From Dirofilaria immitis (taxonomy: Eukaryota; Nematoda; Chromadorea; Rhabditida; Onchocercidae), in the NCBI GenBank assembly GCA_024305405.1, contig JAKNDB010000098.1, positions 2,312,501 to 2,376,500 on the forward strand: 64,000 bases of DNA, given 5' to 3'. Each line of letters begins with the position of its first letter. The first letter of the stretch is position 1. Both the position numbers and the translations under genes were made by a program. The notes beneath the pieces were generated by a model. It saw nothing but the letters and a program-made list of their open reading frames with translations, was not told the DNA's origin and did not search any database. Shown piece after piece: positions 40,331 through 53,300 of the stretch.

Positions 40331-43300
40331 AATTTTAAATCTATTACTTTTTTGTATTATTTCCAGTAAATGCCACATTTAGTATAAATGGGGAAAAAAA
40401 GGAAAGAAAGAAATTCTAAAAATTTATTTATTATCTGGAATAAAAATCAATCATTCAATTATTTGCACTTCATTGCAATTGTAAACTTTGTAAATATAAT
40501 AAGATGAAGGATAACATTTGTTTGCTCATAAAAATTGAATTGCTCTCTTAATCAATTTTAACAGCAATCATTTTGAAATTTAAACTTTCAAGAGTAAAGT
40601 GAGAATTACATTACGATTTTAAAACGAAACGATGTAGTACAGTAACAATGTACTACAGTACAATTTCAAAATAAACGGTATTACAGTATACCTTAAAATA
40701 TACGTTATTACGGTATAATTCAAAAAAATATACGCTATTACGAAAAATAAATGGTGGAAAAAAATTTTATGAAAAATGAACAACGATTTAAAAAAAAAAA
40801 TTTGTAACTACTTTAAAGCATAAGATAATTAACAAATGATTAAATAATTAACTTAATTTTTTTAGCAGGATGTATATATATATATGTATTTTCTATATGA
40901 AATATCAATCAATAATATTAAACAAAATAACTTTTATCAAAATAATTGTTTAATTTGATTTATTTCGAAATATTATATACAATTATATTTCAAAGAAAAT
41001 GCCAGGAAATATTTTGTAAAATGATAAATATCATTGAGCTACAAATTATCTCATTTCATTTTTCTTCTCTCAATACAAAAAAAAGTAAATTTCAATGTAA
41101 AAATTAATTAGTAATCAAAACTAATCAATGTATTTTGATTTGATGTGAAATAATTTAAAAAAAAAATAAAGTAAAATTATTTGCTAAGTTTTCATAAAAA
41201 TTAATTTTTATTTTAACAAGTATTAGATTAAATTTTTAATTGAAGCTATTTTCAAAATCTTTATAAAATTCTCGAAAAAAAAGAAGTACGCAATAGACGG
41301 ATAAATGATGAAGAAATGATTTGTGATTACGAAAATGATAATAGCATGATATGTTATCACAAAATTGAGAGATTATAAGAGCAAATTTACAAAATGTTTA
41401 TCGTTGAATCAAAAATACCTTTACGCTTTTCTAAATGTAAACGATCAAAAGATCAAGTAGTAAATATAAAATTTGAAAGGTGAATTTGGCAAATAAACAT
41501 TGGAAGAATAAATAAATAAGAAGATTTTTTGAGAGGAAAACATTTCAGGAAAAAAAATACTTCTATTTCGTTTTGAAAATTTAATGCTTAAAAATATTCA
41601 AAAGAGAAATAATCTGAAAAAAAAATTAATACTTAAATTCTTTTAAAAATCTTATTAAATATAAATAATAGGTAGACTAAATGAATAAACTAACATTTTT
41701 CTCACTAATTTTAACGATTAGCATTGTCCAGCATCAGTGAAAAAAGTACATTTCCTAACGGTTTACCAATTTAATTATTCTCGAGAATAGAATTTTCGAG
41801 AATTTCTTATTATCATTGATATTAAAGTAAATAAATGTTGAATAATTCATAATTATATTATCAATCTGTCTATATCTATGTGTATACATATATATATATA
41901 TTAATATAAGATTAATTTTTAGTTTACAAAATATCATATATTTATCAAAAAAGAAAATTATTTGCTGAAAAATATTAAAAAAAAAAACAAGTTTGACACC
42001 GGAAATATGAGATGACTTTAAAAAGTTTTTTTTCTTTTTAGATTTGAAATTTAAGAAGTTTGATCACTTTAATAGAAAATTTAAAGTATTTTTTTTCCTC
42101 GACAACTTCTAAACTGCTTAATATCACAATTATTTTCAACAACAGCAACAACAACAACAATAATAAAAAAAGAAAGAAAAGATCGTATCGCATATATATT
42201 TAAGAAAAATGATGAAAAATATCGTAATAATTGATCTAAATTATGATAATCAAATTTTTAGCAAAAAATTTTGAAAAATTAAATTGTCCTAATCATATAT
42301 TCATAATGATTAATATAATTTTTAAATTAACAAAAATATCTGACAATTTTAATCAAATAAAGATTGTAATCTTTTAAATTCGTCTTTTACAATATTTTCT
42401 ACCTTCAATATTTATTTATCGAACTAGCTAAAATACTTATTAAGTCTACTTTTAATTGATTATGATAAAAAGAAATCAATTATCAATTAAGCTATCATTT
42501 TATCTTCATTGTTATCGACGGTTAGGTGATAATTTAAATAAAATATAGACGCCAACGAATATCACCGTATCAATAAAACGAAAGTTGCATCAAAAAAAAA
42601 AAAAAAAACTTTGAAATTGATCTTAATTTAATTTTGCTAAATCATTAATTTCATAATGATTAATAATCAGATATAAATTAGCAAAATATTCTCGCATATT
42701 TAATCGTATGAAAAATATGCTAAATTAAACATTGTATTATAGAAGTAAGTCAATAAAGTAATACTGGCAAAGTCGAGAAATCAAATCATTGATAAAATGA
42801 TGATGCAAATGAAATTTTGATGCAAAACAAAATCGATGATGGAGTAATTGAATTTGAATTGATGGCAGTTTATCCTACGTAATATATTTTTCAAACTATT
42901 TTTAAATCAATTCAATTGACTTAAAATTGAAATTTTATAAATAAACAACAAATTAGCTAGTAAAATAATAATAATAATAAAATATCATTGTTTTCTTTTT
43001 CAAAAATAAACAAACAAAAAAAAGCACAAACTCCAATTATTAAATTATTTGATGAAATTTGTGTAAACAAAAAAAAAAAAATATCAACAAATCATCTCAA
43101 ATTATTTTTAGTTTCTTTTTCTTTTAAATTTTTATCGCCCACTCAGATTTGTTATTTATTTATTTATTCTCTTCTTAATTTTTTCAATGCTTAGAATTTA
43201 GCTAAGGAAAAAGGAAAAATATAGCTATTATAGATTAATTCATTTGCAATTGTTGAAAGTACTTTTTGCAGTAGTAGAAATTTTTATGAAAAATTAAAAA

Positions 43301-44790
43301 TGAAAGAGAAAATAGCCTAAAATGATATTTAGGCTATATTTTTAACATTTTTTTTGCTTTTAATTTTTATAAAAATATCAAAATTTATTATACTTGAAAA
43401 TATCATTTTAGTTATTTAGAAAATGAAAAAAATTACGGTAATTTTTGCTTTCTTTTTTTTTCTTTTTCTTTCAATTATTATTAATAAATAATTTTGAATG
43501 ATTTCTTTTCGTTCTTTCCTTTTTTTTTTCCTTCTCAATTATATTAACCAAAAATAAATTTAAAAATATAATTTAAAATTTTGAACAGATTCAAATTTTT
43601 ATCATCAAATTAGTACATATAATTGATTTGTATATTGATGAATTTATTTCATATAAAAATACGTATATTTGAAGTGATAAGAAATATTTTAATTGATAAT
43701 AAATAATTAAATTTTATCACAGAAATAATTTTTATATAATGTTTTTTTTTTCTTTTTTTTTTGTAAATTATCAATGACAATAATGAATAATCGAGAATAT
43801 TATGCAATAGATGATTATCTTTTTAATTAGCGAACTATTTTTCCTTTATTTTTTTATCAATAAGAAAAATTATACTGAAATAAAAATTAACAAAATTATC
43901 AATTAACTACTTATGGATTCTAATAATTTTTAATAACTGCTATATAAAAAATTTTGGCAACAAAAAATGCCTAAATCATTTTAGCTAGCTAACCTATTAT
44001 TTAGGGCCAAAAAAAAAAATACTACAAAATTTTACTGTCACTTAAAATGACGGTATAAAAAAAAAAAAAAAGACGGAAAAAGTTTGGAGTAGTATTTCGA
44101 TAGTTTTGGAGTAGTATTTCGATAGCAAATCGTAATTGCTACAACAAAAATTTTAATGAGAAAAAAAAACGAAAAGAAAAAAAAATTTGACAATAATTTA
44201 TATCGACAAATGAATCCTATTAAATCATAATTTAAATTTCGTTAAAAATATTCAAAGGAAATTATTTTCAAAAATATACGAAAAGTTTGAAATAGAAACT
44301 AACAATTGATTGTAAGCAATAATTTTTCATTTTCTTTTTTCTCTCTCTTTTTCTCTTTTTTCCCCTTTTTCCACTTTTTTTTCCTCTCCCTCTCAATGAC
44401 AACGCAGTGGAACAGAAAATTAATTAATTTAAAATTAGAAAATGAAAAGAACTGTAGAAACCGGTCGGTATAGTGTACATTGTAAATGTTCCAAAAAATT
44501 ATTAGCAATATTTAAATGAAAATGAAAAGATCATTAGTGGTATAACCAATGTATTTTGCATTTTGTCTTCGTTTATTTTTGTATAATTTGATATGAATAG
44601 AATAGAATTTATGAAATTTCGGGTTTTTTACGAATTTTTATTTTTATCTTTGGGACTTTGTTTTTAAACACCTGAATTAAACTTACTATTAGTCATTTTT
44701 AGTTAAAAACGATATAAAGCCAATTCTCGCGGATAAGTTGCATTTAGAGAGTAATATAAAAAAATTAATTATTCGCTTATATTATTTAAT
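40331..44790. other. AT-rich intergenic region
   Basis: About 4.5 kb with long A and T homopolymers, AT dinucleotide tracts (40871, 41888) and a CAACAACAACAA tract near 42140. No gene, RNA or mobile element could be supported on either strand. Confidence 0.45.
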
Positions 44791-44799
44791 TGTACTACC

Positions 44800-45225
44800 G
44801 TAATCCACTTAGATACCATACTCCAATTTGTGATATTGCGTCCATTTGGATACTATATCTCAGTCAAAGTAATGTTATCATTTAGGTAAAATATGAAAAT
44901 AATTTCTCATTTACATTATTCAATTATGATATTGCATCGCATTCATTTAGATATAATATTCCAATTATGATAATGTACTTATTTAGATCCACGTAGGGAA
45001 GCCCATACTATTAGGCTACCGTAATTCATTTAGATACTGTATAAAGGATGATTTTTCGCACTGGTGCTATGATTGTAATCAATTTTAGTACCGCAAGCCG
45101 TTTTGGTACTACATTTCAATTACACTAATGCAACCATTCAGATACCATATCAAAATCAATATTTCATTTACATTGTTCAGTTACTGTACTCCACCATACT
45201 GTGACCATTTAGGTATCATATAAAA
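44800..45225. repeat. Degenerate repeat upstream of the secreted repeat-protein gene
   Basis: Variants of CATTTAGATACCATATTCCAATTA recur about nine times at roughly 40-55 bp spacing and stop about 20 bp before the start codon at 45247. It occupies the promoter region, but no known factor site can be named. Confidence 0.6.
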
Positions 45226-45246
45226 AATATCATGATGAAGTATTAA

Positions 45247-47640
45247 ATGATGTTGAAGATACAACTTTTATTTATAATAATATCTATTACTATTATTTGG
45301 GCAACTGAAAGCAATGAAAATTTTCCGATCAAAAGGTAAAAATGTTTTATAATATATGGTAAAAATAAAAAACATTGTTCAAAATTTACCAAAAAATCCA
45401 TCATTTGAAAAGTTTGAAATTTTGAATTTATTAAAGAATGCCAAAAACTGAAAGAAAAAATTTCATTATTCAGGTACTAATTTTCATCTTTCATTCATCT
45501 CATAAATTAAAAAGATAAAATTTAGATCAAAAAGATATGAACGTACTTACGCAAGACCAAGAGCATCATCGGGAAGTAACTCGAGAACTAATTCAAGAAG
45601 TGATTCAAGTAATGCTATTCCGTTATGCTGTATTCCGAAATTAAGAAATTCGGATTATCAAATCCGGCGTATTACGACATCCTGTAAAATTTCCTGCAAT
45701 TTTGATCGTCCAACAGAAATTACATCGAATATTCCTGATTCCACATCTTCATTATCGATTCGAAATGGAGGAAAATTCAATTCGTTTAGCAGTCGTAGTT
45801 CATCATTTAGCTCTTGTAAGATTTTCATTTTTATTAGTATTTCAATTGATTTTTAATAAATAGTAAAAAAAATTTAGGCATAAAAAAGCAAACGTTTTAT
45901 CTCATTTTGAGTGGATGATTTTTTTTTTCATTATCTAATCAATAAGTAATTTAAATATGATAACTTTAGATGAAGTTTATTTGAAATCAATTAAAAATTG
46001 AGTAATCTAATTATCAAAAAGGATATATATGATAATTTATATTTGAAGCAATTAATTTAATTCAATTATAATTTAATTAGGTGATAAAGTTTAAGATGGT
46101 TATGGCCGACGTAATTTGATTGATAGCGCATCAAATGGTGATAATATTAATGAAAGATTACGAACTATTATGCTAGAAATACCAATTCCTCGAATCGAAT
46201 TTGAATCACATATTACTACTTCACATGATATATCACATGAAATACCGATCTCAAGAGAATTTCATCGTTATGAGATGCCGAGGACGAGAAAAGTTCAACA
46301 TTATGAGATACCGTCTACGGGAAAGATTGAACGTTATGAGACGATTAGCAGTAATATACCATCCAGAACTATATCCCATGCGTATGAAGTATCGGCACCA
46401 ATTAGCAGTGTTAATATTAACACTTACAGTTCACGTAAATCACTTTTTCTCTCGTTTAATTATTATCATATCATTATTTAATAATCAATGAAAAATATTG
46501 TAAGGAATTTTTGATTAAAATTTTAATTAATAAGAATTTTTAAAATAAATTAATTTTATCAATTTCACTAGATTATTATCATTTTTTTAAATCAAACTTA
46601 TCTGATAATTTAGTATAAATTTTATATAATTAATTGCTAATCAATTTTAGTCATAGAAATTAAAATTTAATTAAGCTAAGCTAATAAGCTAATAGTTAAA
46701 TGATTGATAATGAATGTTCGGTGATAAATTTACAAATAATTTATCATTGTGATAAATTTAAAAATTTAAGAAAGAGCAAATAGCCAATCAACATCATATA
46801 GAAGTGTATCATATGGTAGACCTTCAATGATCAATTCACGTGATACGTATGTAACAGAAACAACAAAACGATCAATCACCAGTTATAAAAGACCAACAAC
46901 GTTTGTTTTAAAATTTTAAATTTTTAAGATTTAACACAGAAAATTTATCATATCATATCTTATCACTGATATTTAATACTTCAAATAAATCAAACATTTT
47001 TTGATAATTTTATAGTTAGAAAAAATGTAAAGGAAAAAAGACAGATGATGAAAAGAAAAGTTTATAGAAATAAAATTTCCGAAAAAAACGAAACTTTCAT
47101 TTTAAACTATAGCAAATTTTATTCCATCGATAATAATATTTATTAGATTTTGAACTGAAAATTTTTTTTAAATAGTTGTGGAAGATAAAATAGAATATAT
47201 ATATATGTATATATATCTAATATGAATTAGCAAATTGAAGTTTACTTGTAAGAAGGCTAAATTATACCGTATCTACTAGATATACGGTATATAATTCAAT
47301 TAATTAATTATTTGTTGCTGCTATCAAAAATATTGATCAAATAATAAATAAATAATATAAAAATCCTTAACTATAATTCTATGAATATTTCTTTTTAGTA
47401 AATTTTTTTTCGTATAATATTTAATTTTTCAAATTACAATCTTTATTTCATTTTATTACTATCTTTATCAATTGAATTGATTGAAAAAATTTGATAATGA
47501 AATTTGTTTTTTTTTTAAGCATAATTGATTCGATAGAAGATGATGATGATGATGATGATTTTGATCAAAATCCATTACAAACAGAAGTGATTGCAAGTGA
47601 TAAGATCAATGAAATCCCTAATGGTCAACATTTTGCTTAA
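45247..47640 (+). CDS. Secreted Ser/Arg-rich protein with an 11-residue internal repeat
   Basis: I do not recognise this family. Exons: 45247..45335, 45526..45815, 46096..46434, 46771..46900, 47520..47640; 322 residues with all phases consistent. A signal peptide at about 1-20 (MMLKIQLLFIIISITIIWAT) is followed by a Ser/Arg/Asn-rich region (ASSGSNSRTNSRSDSSN) and four Cys within about 40 residues (IPLCCIPK; TSCKISCNFD). Exon 3 encodes back-to-back 11-residue units: HEIPISREFHR, YEMPRTRKVQH, YEIPSTGKIER, YETISSNIPSR. The C-terminus is acidic (SIEDDDDDDFDQNP). The acceptors used are TTTAAG-type for exons 3 to 5. An alternative end splices from 47623 to 47982 and gives a basic tail DRKRKSRQ. Basic clusters such as RSKRYER could be proprotein-convertase sites. 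A surface or cuticle role is possible but unproven. Confidence 0.65.
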
Positions 47641-47662
47641 TTTTTTCTTAAATAATACTAAA

Positions 47663-47668
47663 AATAAA
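47663..47668 (+). terminator. Polyadenylation signal AATAAA
   Basis: Lies 23 nt after the TAA stop of the secreted repeat-protein gene. Confidence 0.55.
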
Positions 47669-50309
47669 GTTTGTAGTTTGTAAAGTAAAACTTTTTTTTA
47701 TTTCTCTCTCAATAATAATCATTTAATAAAAGGAAAAATTAAAAACTAATAGTATAAAAATTATTATTACAAAAAAGAAAAAGAGCATTAGATATTATAA
47801 AATAGATAACAAAATTTGATTAACATTTGCTTCTTTTAAAATAATTCTAAAAATTAAATTTAATTTTTTTTTTTGATAATTTATACTAGCAAAAGTAAAA
47901 TGTAGCAATAATTACAAATAAGCAAATAAATTTTAATAAAATATAAAAATTGGAATATTTTCTCTTTTTTTTTTTTTTCAGATCGAAAACGTAAATCGAG
48001 ACAATGAAAAATGCTGGAAAAGATATTTTTGATATATTTTTGATAAGTTTGAAATTATAGTAAAATTGATTAAATTGAAAATTTTAATTATAAAAGTTAA
48101 TTGTAATCAATGAATGTTTCAATTTTTGATAATTTTAATTACAACTAAAGATTATTTGCCTATATATATAAATCTTACATATATTATATATTTTAATTAT
48201 CATTTAATTTTTTATCTTTTTATCGATGATATAATAACGCTTGATATAAATTGAAATATTAATATATAATCTACGATTCTATCAAAATATCATATAAAAT
48301 TATGATTATATATATATATATATTAAATGAAATAATAACAATTATATTTTCATTGAAATTTTATTATCACTAAAATCGAACTTGATATAAGAAGCGAAAA
48401 AGCAATAATAATTTGGGAAAATTTTTGGAAATGGAAATAGAAGATTTAATTTTTAATATTACTGACAATAATCAATCATTTGTATCAGAAATATATGAAA
48501 AGGATTTTCTTTTCTGCATTTGCGAATTTTTCTTTTTTTCGCTATTTTTGTAAAATAAGTTATCAAAAGATGAATAATTAATCTTTGGGGAATCATTGAT
48601 ATATGTTAAGAATATATATATGTTTGATTTATCATTTATTCATGTGAAATCAATATTAAACTGATAACAAATTGTTATTGTTGATGACAGCCTGTGAATA
48701 TCATTCATCGTTTTTCTTAACAAAATAAGCAATTTTGATTGCATCAATGCAAAAATTTTATGATTTCATAAATTTCTTTTAAAAATTACAATAAGCAAAA
48801 TAAGTTATAAAATATCTCGAGAAAAATTCTTCAAGAAATGCAAAAAAAGAAAAGCGGAGGAGGAAAGAGAGAGAGAGAGAGAGGGGAAGAGAAAGAAAGA
48901 GAGAGAGAAGAAGATGAAAGTAATATTTTGTTTAGTATGGGAAGATGATAGGAATACATTTTTCAGGGATTAAAATCTGTGATTTATGCAAAATCATAAT
49001 TTCCCATAATTAAACATAACATTAGCAACATTAATATGATCGTTAAAATTTGAAATGAAATGATCACAAGAGTAGATATGATTCTTGTCTAAGTTGATAT
49101 ATCTATCACCATAGTTTAGTGGTTGATTAGAGAGTTAGGGATAAAGCATTGTTATCTATTAATCCTTCCGCACTAATCAATCTATCGGAAAAATGTCAGA
49201 ATATAACAAAAATTTCCCGACTCTCATTTTTATTTCATACCTCGAATCATGCAATTAATATGCAACATTTTTCGTTTCATGAACTTTGTTGACATCAAAA
49301 TACCGCGAAGAGTCGAAGGTCAAGGGGATGAAATGGGTTGATTTTGTTGTTTGGCAAGGTAATTGAGGGTTGTTGATAAAGGTCATAGCTAACTGATATT
49401 AGATGAGATAATTTGCCTACGATGATAAGAGATGAAAGAAGGCAGTACTAGGAATTCACAGTAGTTAAAATTTGATCTAATAAATTTAAGTATGAGTCGA
49501 TTAACTGATGATATGCATATATAAAATACGCTTAGTATAATTATGAAAGATTGAATCATGTTGATTCCATATACAAACCTTAAATTAGCGTATTTTCATT
49601 GCAATAAATTGAGACTAGTGATGATTTATGGCACTGAAATTTGAAATCCGAGAAATTTATTTGCATTATGTGGAATAAATGGAGTGGAAAGTATTAATTT
49701 TGAGGGAGGAGATCTAAGATTATATGTCTAATAATTTTAATTTTTTGTTCTATTGCTGCCAGATAGAATAGGAGATATTAGAATTGTTCAAGTTTTGTTT
49801 TTATTATTATAAGATAAATAGTATGATAACGTTTTGAGTGCTTAAAAAAAACATATATAGAGAAACTGCTAGAAAGGATTTGTATGAAATTTGAGCTTAG
49901 TAAAGTAAATAGTATTGACGAATAAATGTGTTTATGAACATTATGAAAGTTTTTTTAGCTTAATGGAGAAAGCGATCTTTTCGTTAGAATTTGAACAAAT
50001 TAAAGCGGCTTACAAAAAATGAAAGAGGATGGGTAAAATATTTTTTTCGAAATGAATTTCAAATATATACATACTTCTTCATATATATATCATAAAAGTA
50101 AACTTATGCTTTCACCACGGTATTTGTTTCAATATCTAAAAGCAAAAAGAAAAATTTTAATAAAGAGTTTTGGAACGATTATAGCTTTATTTTTGTTTTT
50201 GCTATTCAGAACGTCTAATTAATTTTTGAATATAAATTTTGTAGCAAAAACAGATCATGAATAGAGATTGGGAAAAAAACATATAATGTACATAGCAAAG
50301 AGATTTCAG
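47669..50309. other. Intergenic region between the secreted repeat-protein gene and THOC1
   Basis: Contains a possible alternative last exon at 47982..48007, a GA-rich tract at 48845-48915, and at 49080-49460 a block of less AT-rich, complex sequence holding a 43-codon minus frame (49386..49255). The last 250 bp before 50310 may hold the THOC1 promoter or 5' exon. Confidence 0.45.
48845..48915. repeat. (GA)n microsatellite
   Basis: Purine-only tract dominated by GAGAGA with GGA and GAAA interruptions. Confidence 0.9.
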
Positions 50310-53300
50310 GAATGCCGCTGAAGTGATTAGATTAACAATCGAAAATGCCATACATCGGAAAGCATTTGAGATAGCGCAGCATGCAAATAATGAGCAGGAA
50401 AGTCTTTTGAGGCAGTTACTGGCAGTTGCATTTCAAGCCGCTAAAGAAGGTTGTCGTGAAAAATTTATGCACAGATTCCTTCTTTTTCATTTTAGACATT
50501 TTTAATCTTAAGTTCAAGCTAGAAAGTTTCAATCTTTCTAAGTCTCAACTTGAAATTGCAGATTTTTGTGCAAAAGGAACAACAGTTGCAGTTGTACAAG
50601 ATATATTTGATGTGAGCCCGGTCAAACGTTGTGAAGAACTTTTTATTATTGTTGAAGATAATTTGCCACAGTGGAAAATGGTATACAATTCTCGATTATT
50701 TTATCTCAAAAATTTTTGACTAAATAATTTTTTAATTCTGCACGTCGAATAACTCAATTTTCAGGGTATTTTTTATGAGCCTTGCAAAAATATGATATTA
50801 CGGATGTGTAATGATTTGTTGAAGCGCCTTTCACGAACAGTTGATACGAGTTTTTGTGGCCGAATTTTAGTTTTATTAGCACATGCATTACCGTTATGTG
50901 AAAAGTCCGGTTTGAATCTTGTGAGCCATTTTAATCTGGGCAATGTTACCAAATATGATACGGTGAGAGATGTTTTTGTTGTTTTAGAAATGCTTTTTTT
51001 GTATTGATGATGTTAGATTTATTTCCGACCTAAAACTAATCACTTTCTCACGGAATTTTTGTCTTTAGACCGATTCTTCTTTCGTTGGTGATGCAAATTT
51101 AACGGAAGACAGTGACATCATGGAAGTAGGCGAAATAAGTGAACGGTATGTATTTCATTCGCAAATTTTTATTTAATGTTTTTAGATTTCTGCTTTTTCA
51201 AAGCTTTTTGTTATTAACGTTTTTTTATTAAAATTATTTGGTGAAACAAAAACTTCATCTCATAATGGGGAAAGGATATTTTTACTGACGAGCAGTTTTT
51301 ATAATCGTTATTTATTTTTCCAAATTCATTGGTTCCAACTGTTTAGTGAACACAGTTATCATATTGTTATGTTTCAATTTTTAAGGAAATTCCAGTTGAT
51401 TATACACTTTACGCGAAATTTTGGCAGTTACAATCTTTCTTTTCTTCACCAGCAACATGTTTTGAAAAATCGAAATGGAGAACGTTTCAGCAGGTATCGT
51501 ATAATTATTTGTTTTTATGATTCTGTTTTGCCCAGTAATACTGATAACAAAACAACTTTGCAAAAATAATCATAGTAACTAATTGAATAATTTTTTAGAA
51601 CACAACTGAGGTACTGAACATATTTTCAAGTCATAAATTGGAATCCTCTGCTGTTTTTGAAGAAGGCTCAAAAGAGAACGCTTGAAGCAGGTTTCTTTTG
51701 TTTTTGTTTTTTATTGAGTTTATCATTCAAAAATATATTCTACTTTTTATATTGTGTTATCTCCATTTCTTTTCTGATCTTTGAAAAACAAAAAAAGTGG
51801 TATTCTCTACTATTTTTTCGTTTTTGAACAAAATAGAGTCCCTTGTTTATTTCCTGGTTGTTCTTAAGGTTCAAAAGTAACTTTGAATAGTAATGTCATT
51901 TATTTATTTCATATCATGTATTTTTCATACCAAGAAATTCACATCTTTCTTTCCAGGAAAATTCAAGTGATGAGATTGCTGCGGTTCCATCGACTTCAAA
52001 AGCTGATGTTGACGAAGATATTTATTTTGCGAAGTATTTGACTAGTCAAAAAGTAATTTCTAAATTTCAATAAATTATTATTGCTGTGTTATAAATTTTG
52101 CGTTGGATTCATTTCAGTCAATTTTTTTCAGCTGCTGCAGTTACAGTTGAATGATTCTCAGTTTCGACGTTACTTTCTCGTGCAGTGCCTAATTCTATAT
52201 CAATATTTAGTATCCGACATCAAATTTAAAGAGTAACTTCTTTAATTTTCTTCAATTTCTAATTGATACGTTTTAAATATGTTATTTGTTACTAATGAAA
52301 AATTGTTATCCATTTTCTTGTTTTCCAGTAAGTCTTTTACTCTGAATGATGAACAATTACGATTCATTATTGAGTCCACTGAGAGATGCTTTCGATTATT
52401 ACGCGAAACTCATCCGAAAGGACTGCATTTTGCTGATACTATGAAGGTATGTTTTAAACGATTCACATTTCAGAAGAACTGTGCTGAAAAAAGAGAATTG
52501 TGGAAATGTTAAAAAAAAAAATTGTTAGAATTGTATTTAGGTGATTCTTCATCGTGAAAAGGAATGGTCTGAATGGAAGAACAAAGGTTGTCTGGATTAT
52601 ACTCAGTTAGCAGATAAGGAAAAACCAAGCGTCTTCAAAAAGTAAGAGCTGTGAACTCAGTCAGTTAATTGGATACGAAATATGAAACATATATTGGAAC
52701 TTTATTGAAAGCACATTATGAGTGCTTTTGATCTACGAGAATTGTAATGACGTATCATTAGGTCTTATGATTGAAATATTTTCTTCCAAAATCAAAATAA
52801 AGAAAAAATAAAAGGATAATGCAGTTCTTAGTTTTCATTTATTAATGCATTAGTTTTATTTGTAGACGTCCAAGAAATCGATATGATCCTTTAAAACTTG
52901 ATCTCGGCAATTCAGAACTAACAAAGCTTTGGAATATCAATCCAGATATGTTATCGGCTTGTGAAGACTCACGAAGGTAGAAATTTAAAAGCAGGAAACT
53001 TTTGAATAGAAGGGTAAATAATACAGTAGCATTTTTTCAGGCAGTGCAGTATTCCAGCTAATTTGTATATGCAGTCCTAATATTTTTTCGTGAACTAATT
53101 TAACCGTTTATAAAATCCTCAATGATATGATTCCTAAAAATAATAACATTTTTAACATGACAAAAATAAGCATTATATTTTTTTCCTTTTTTTTCTTATT
53201 ATAATTTTTCGAAAGTGATCTAATGCTTGATTTTGGTTATTTCAGGAATTTTATACCGAAGTTGGCTACATTTCTTGAAGATCCACTTGATGAAATGGAT

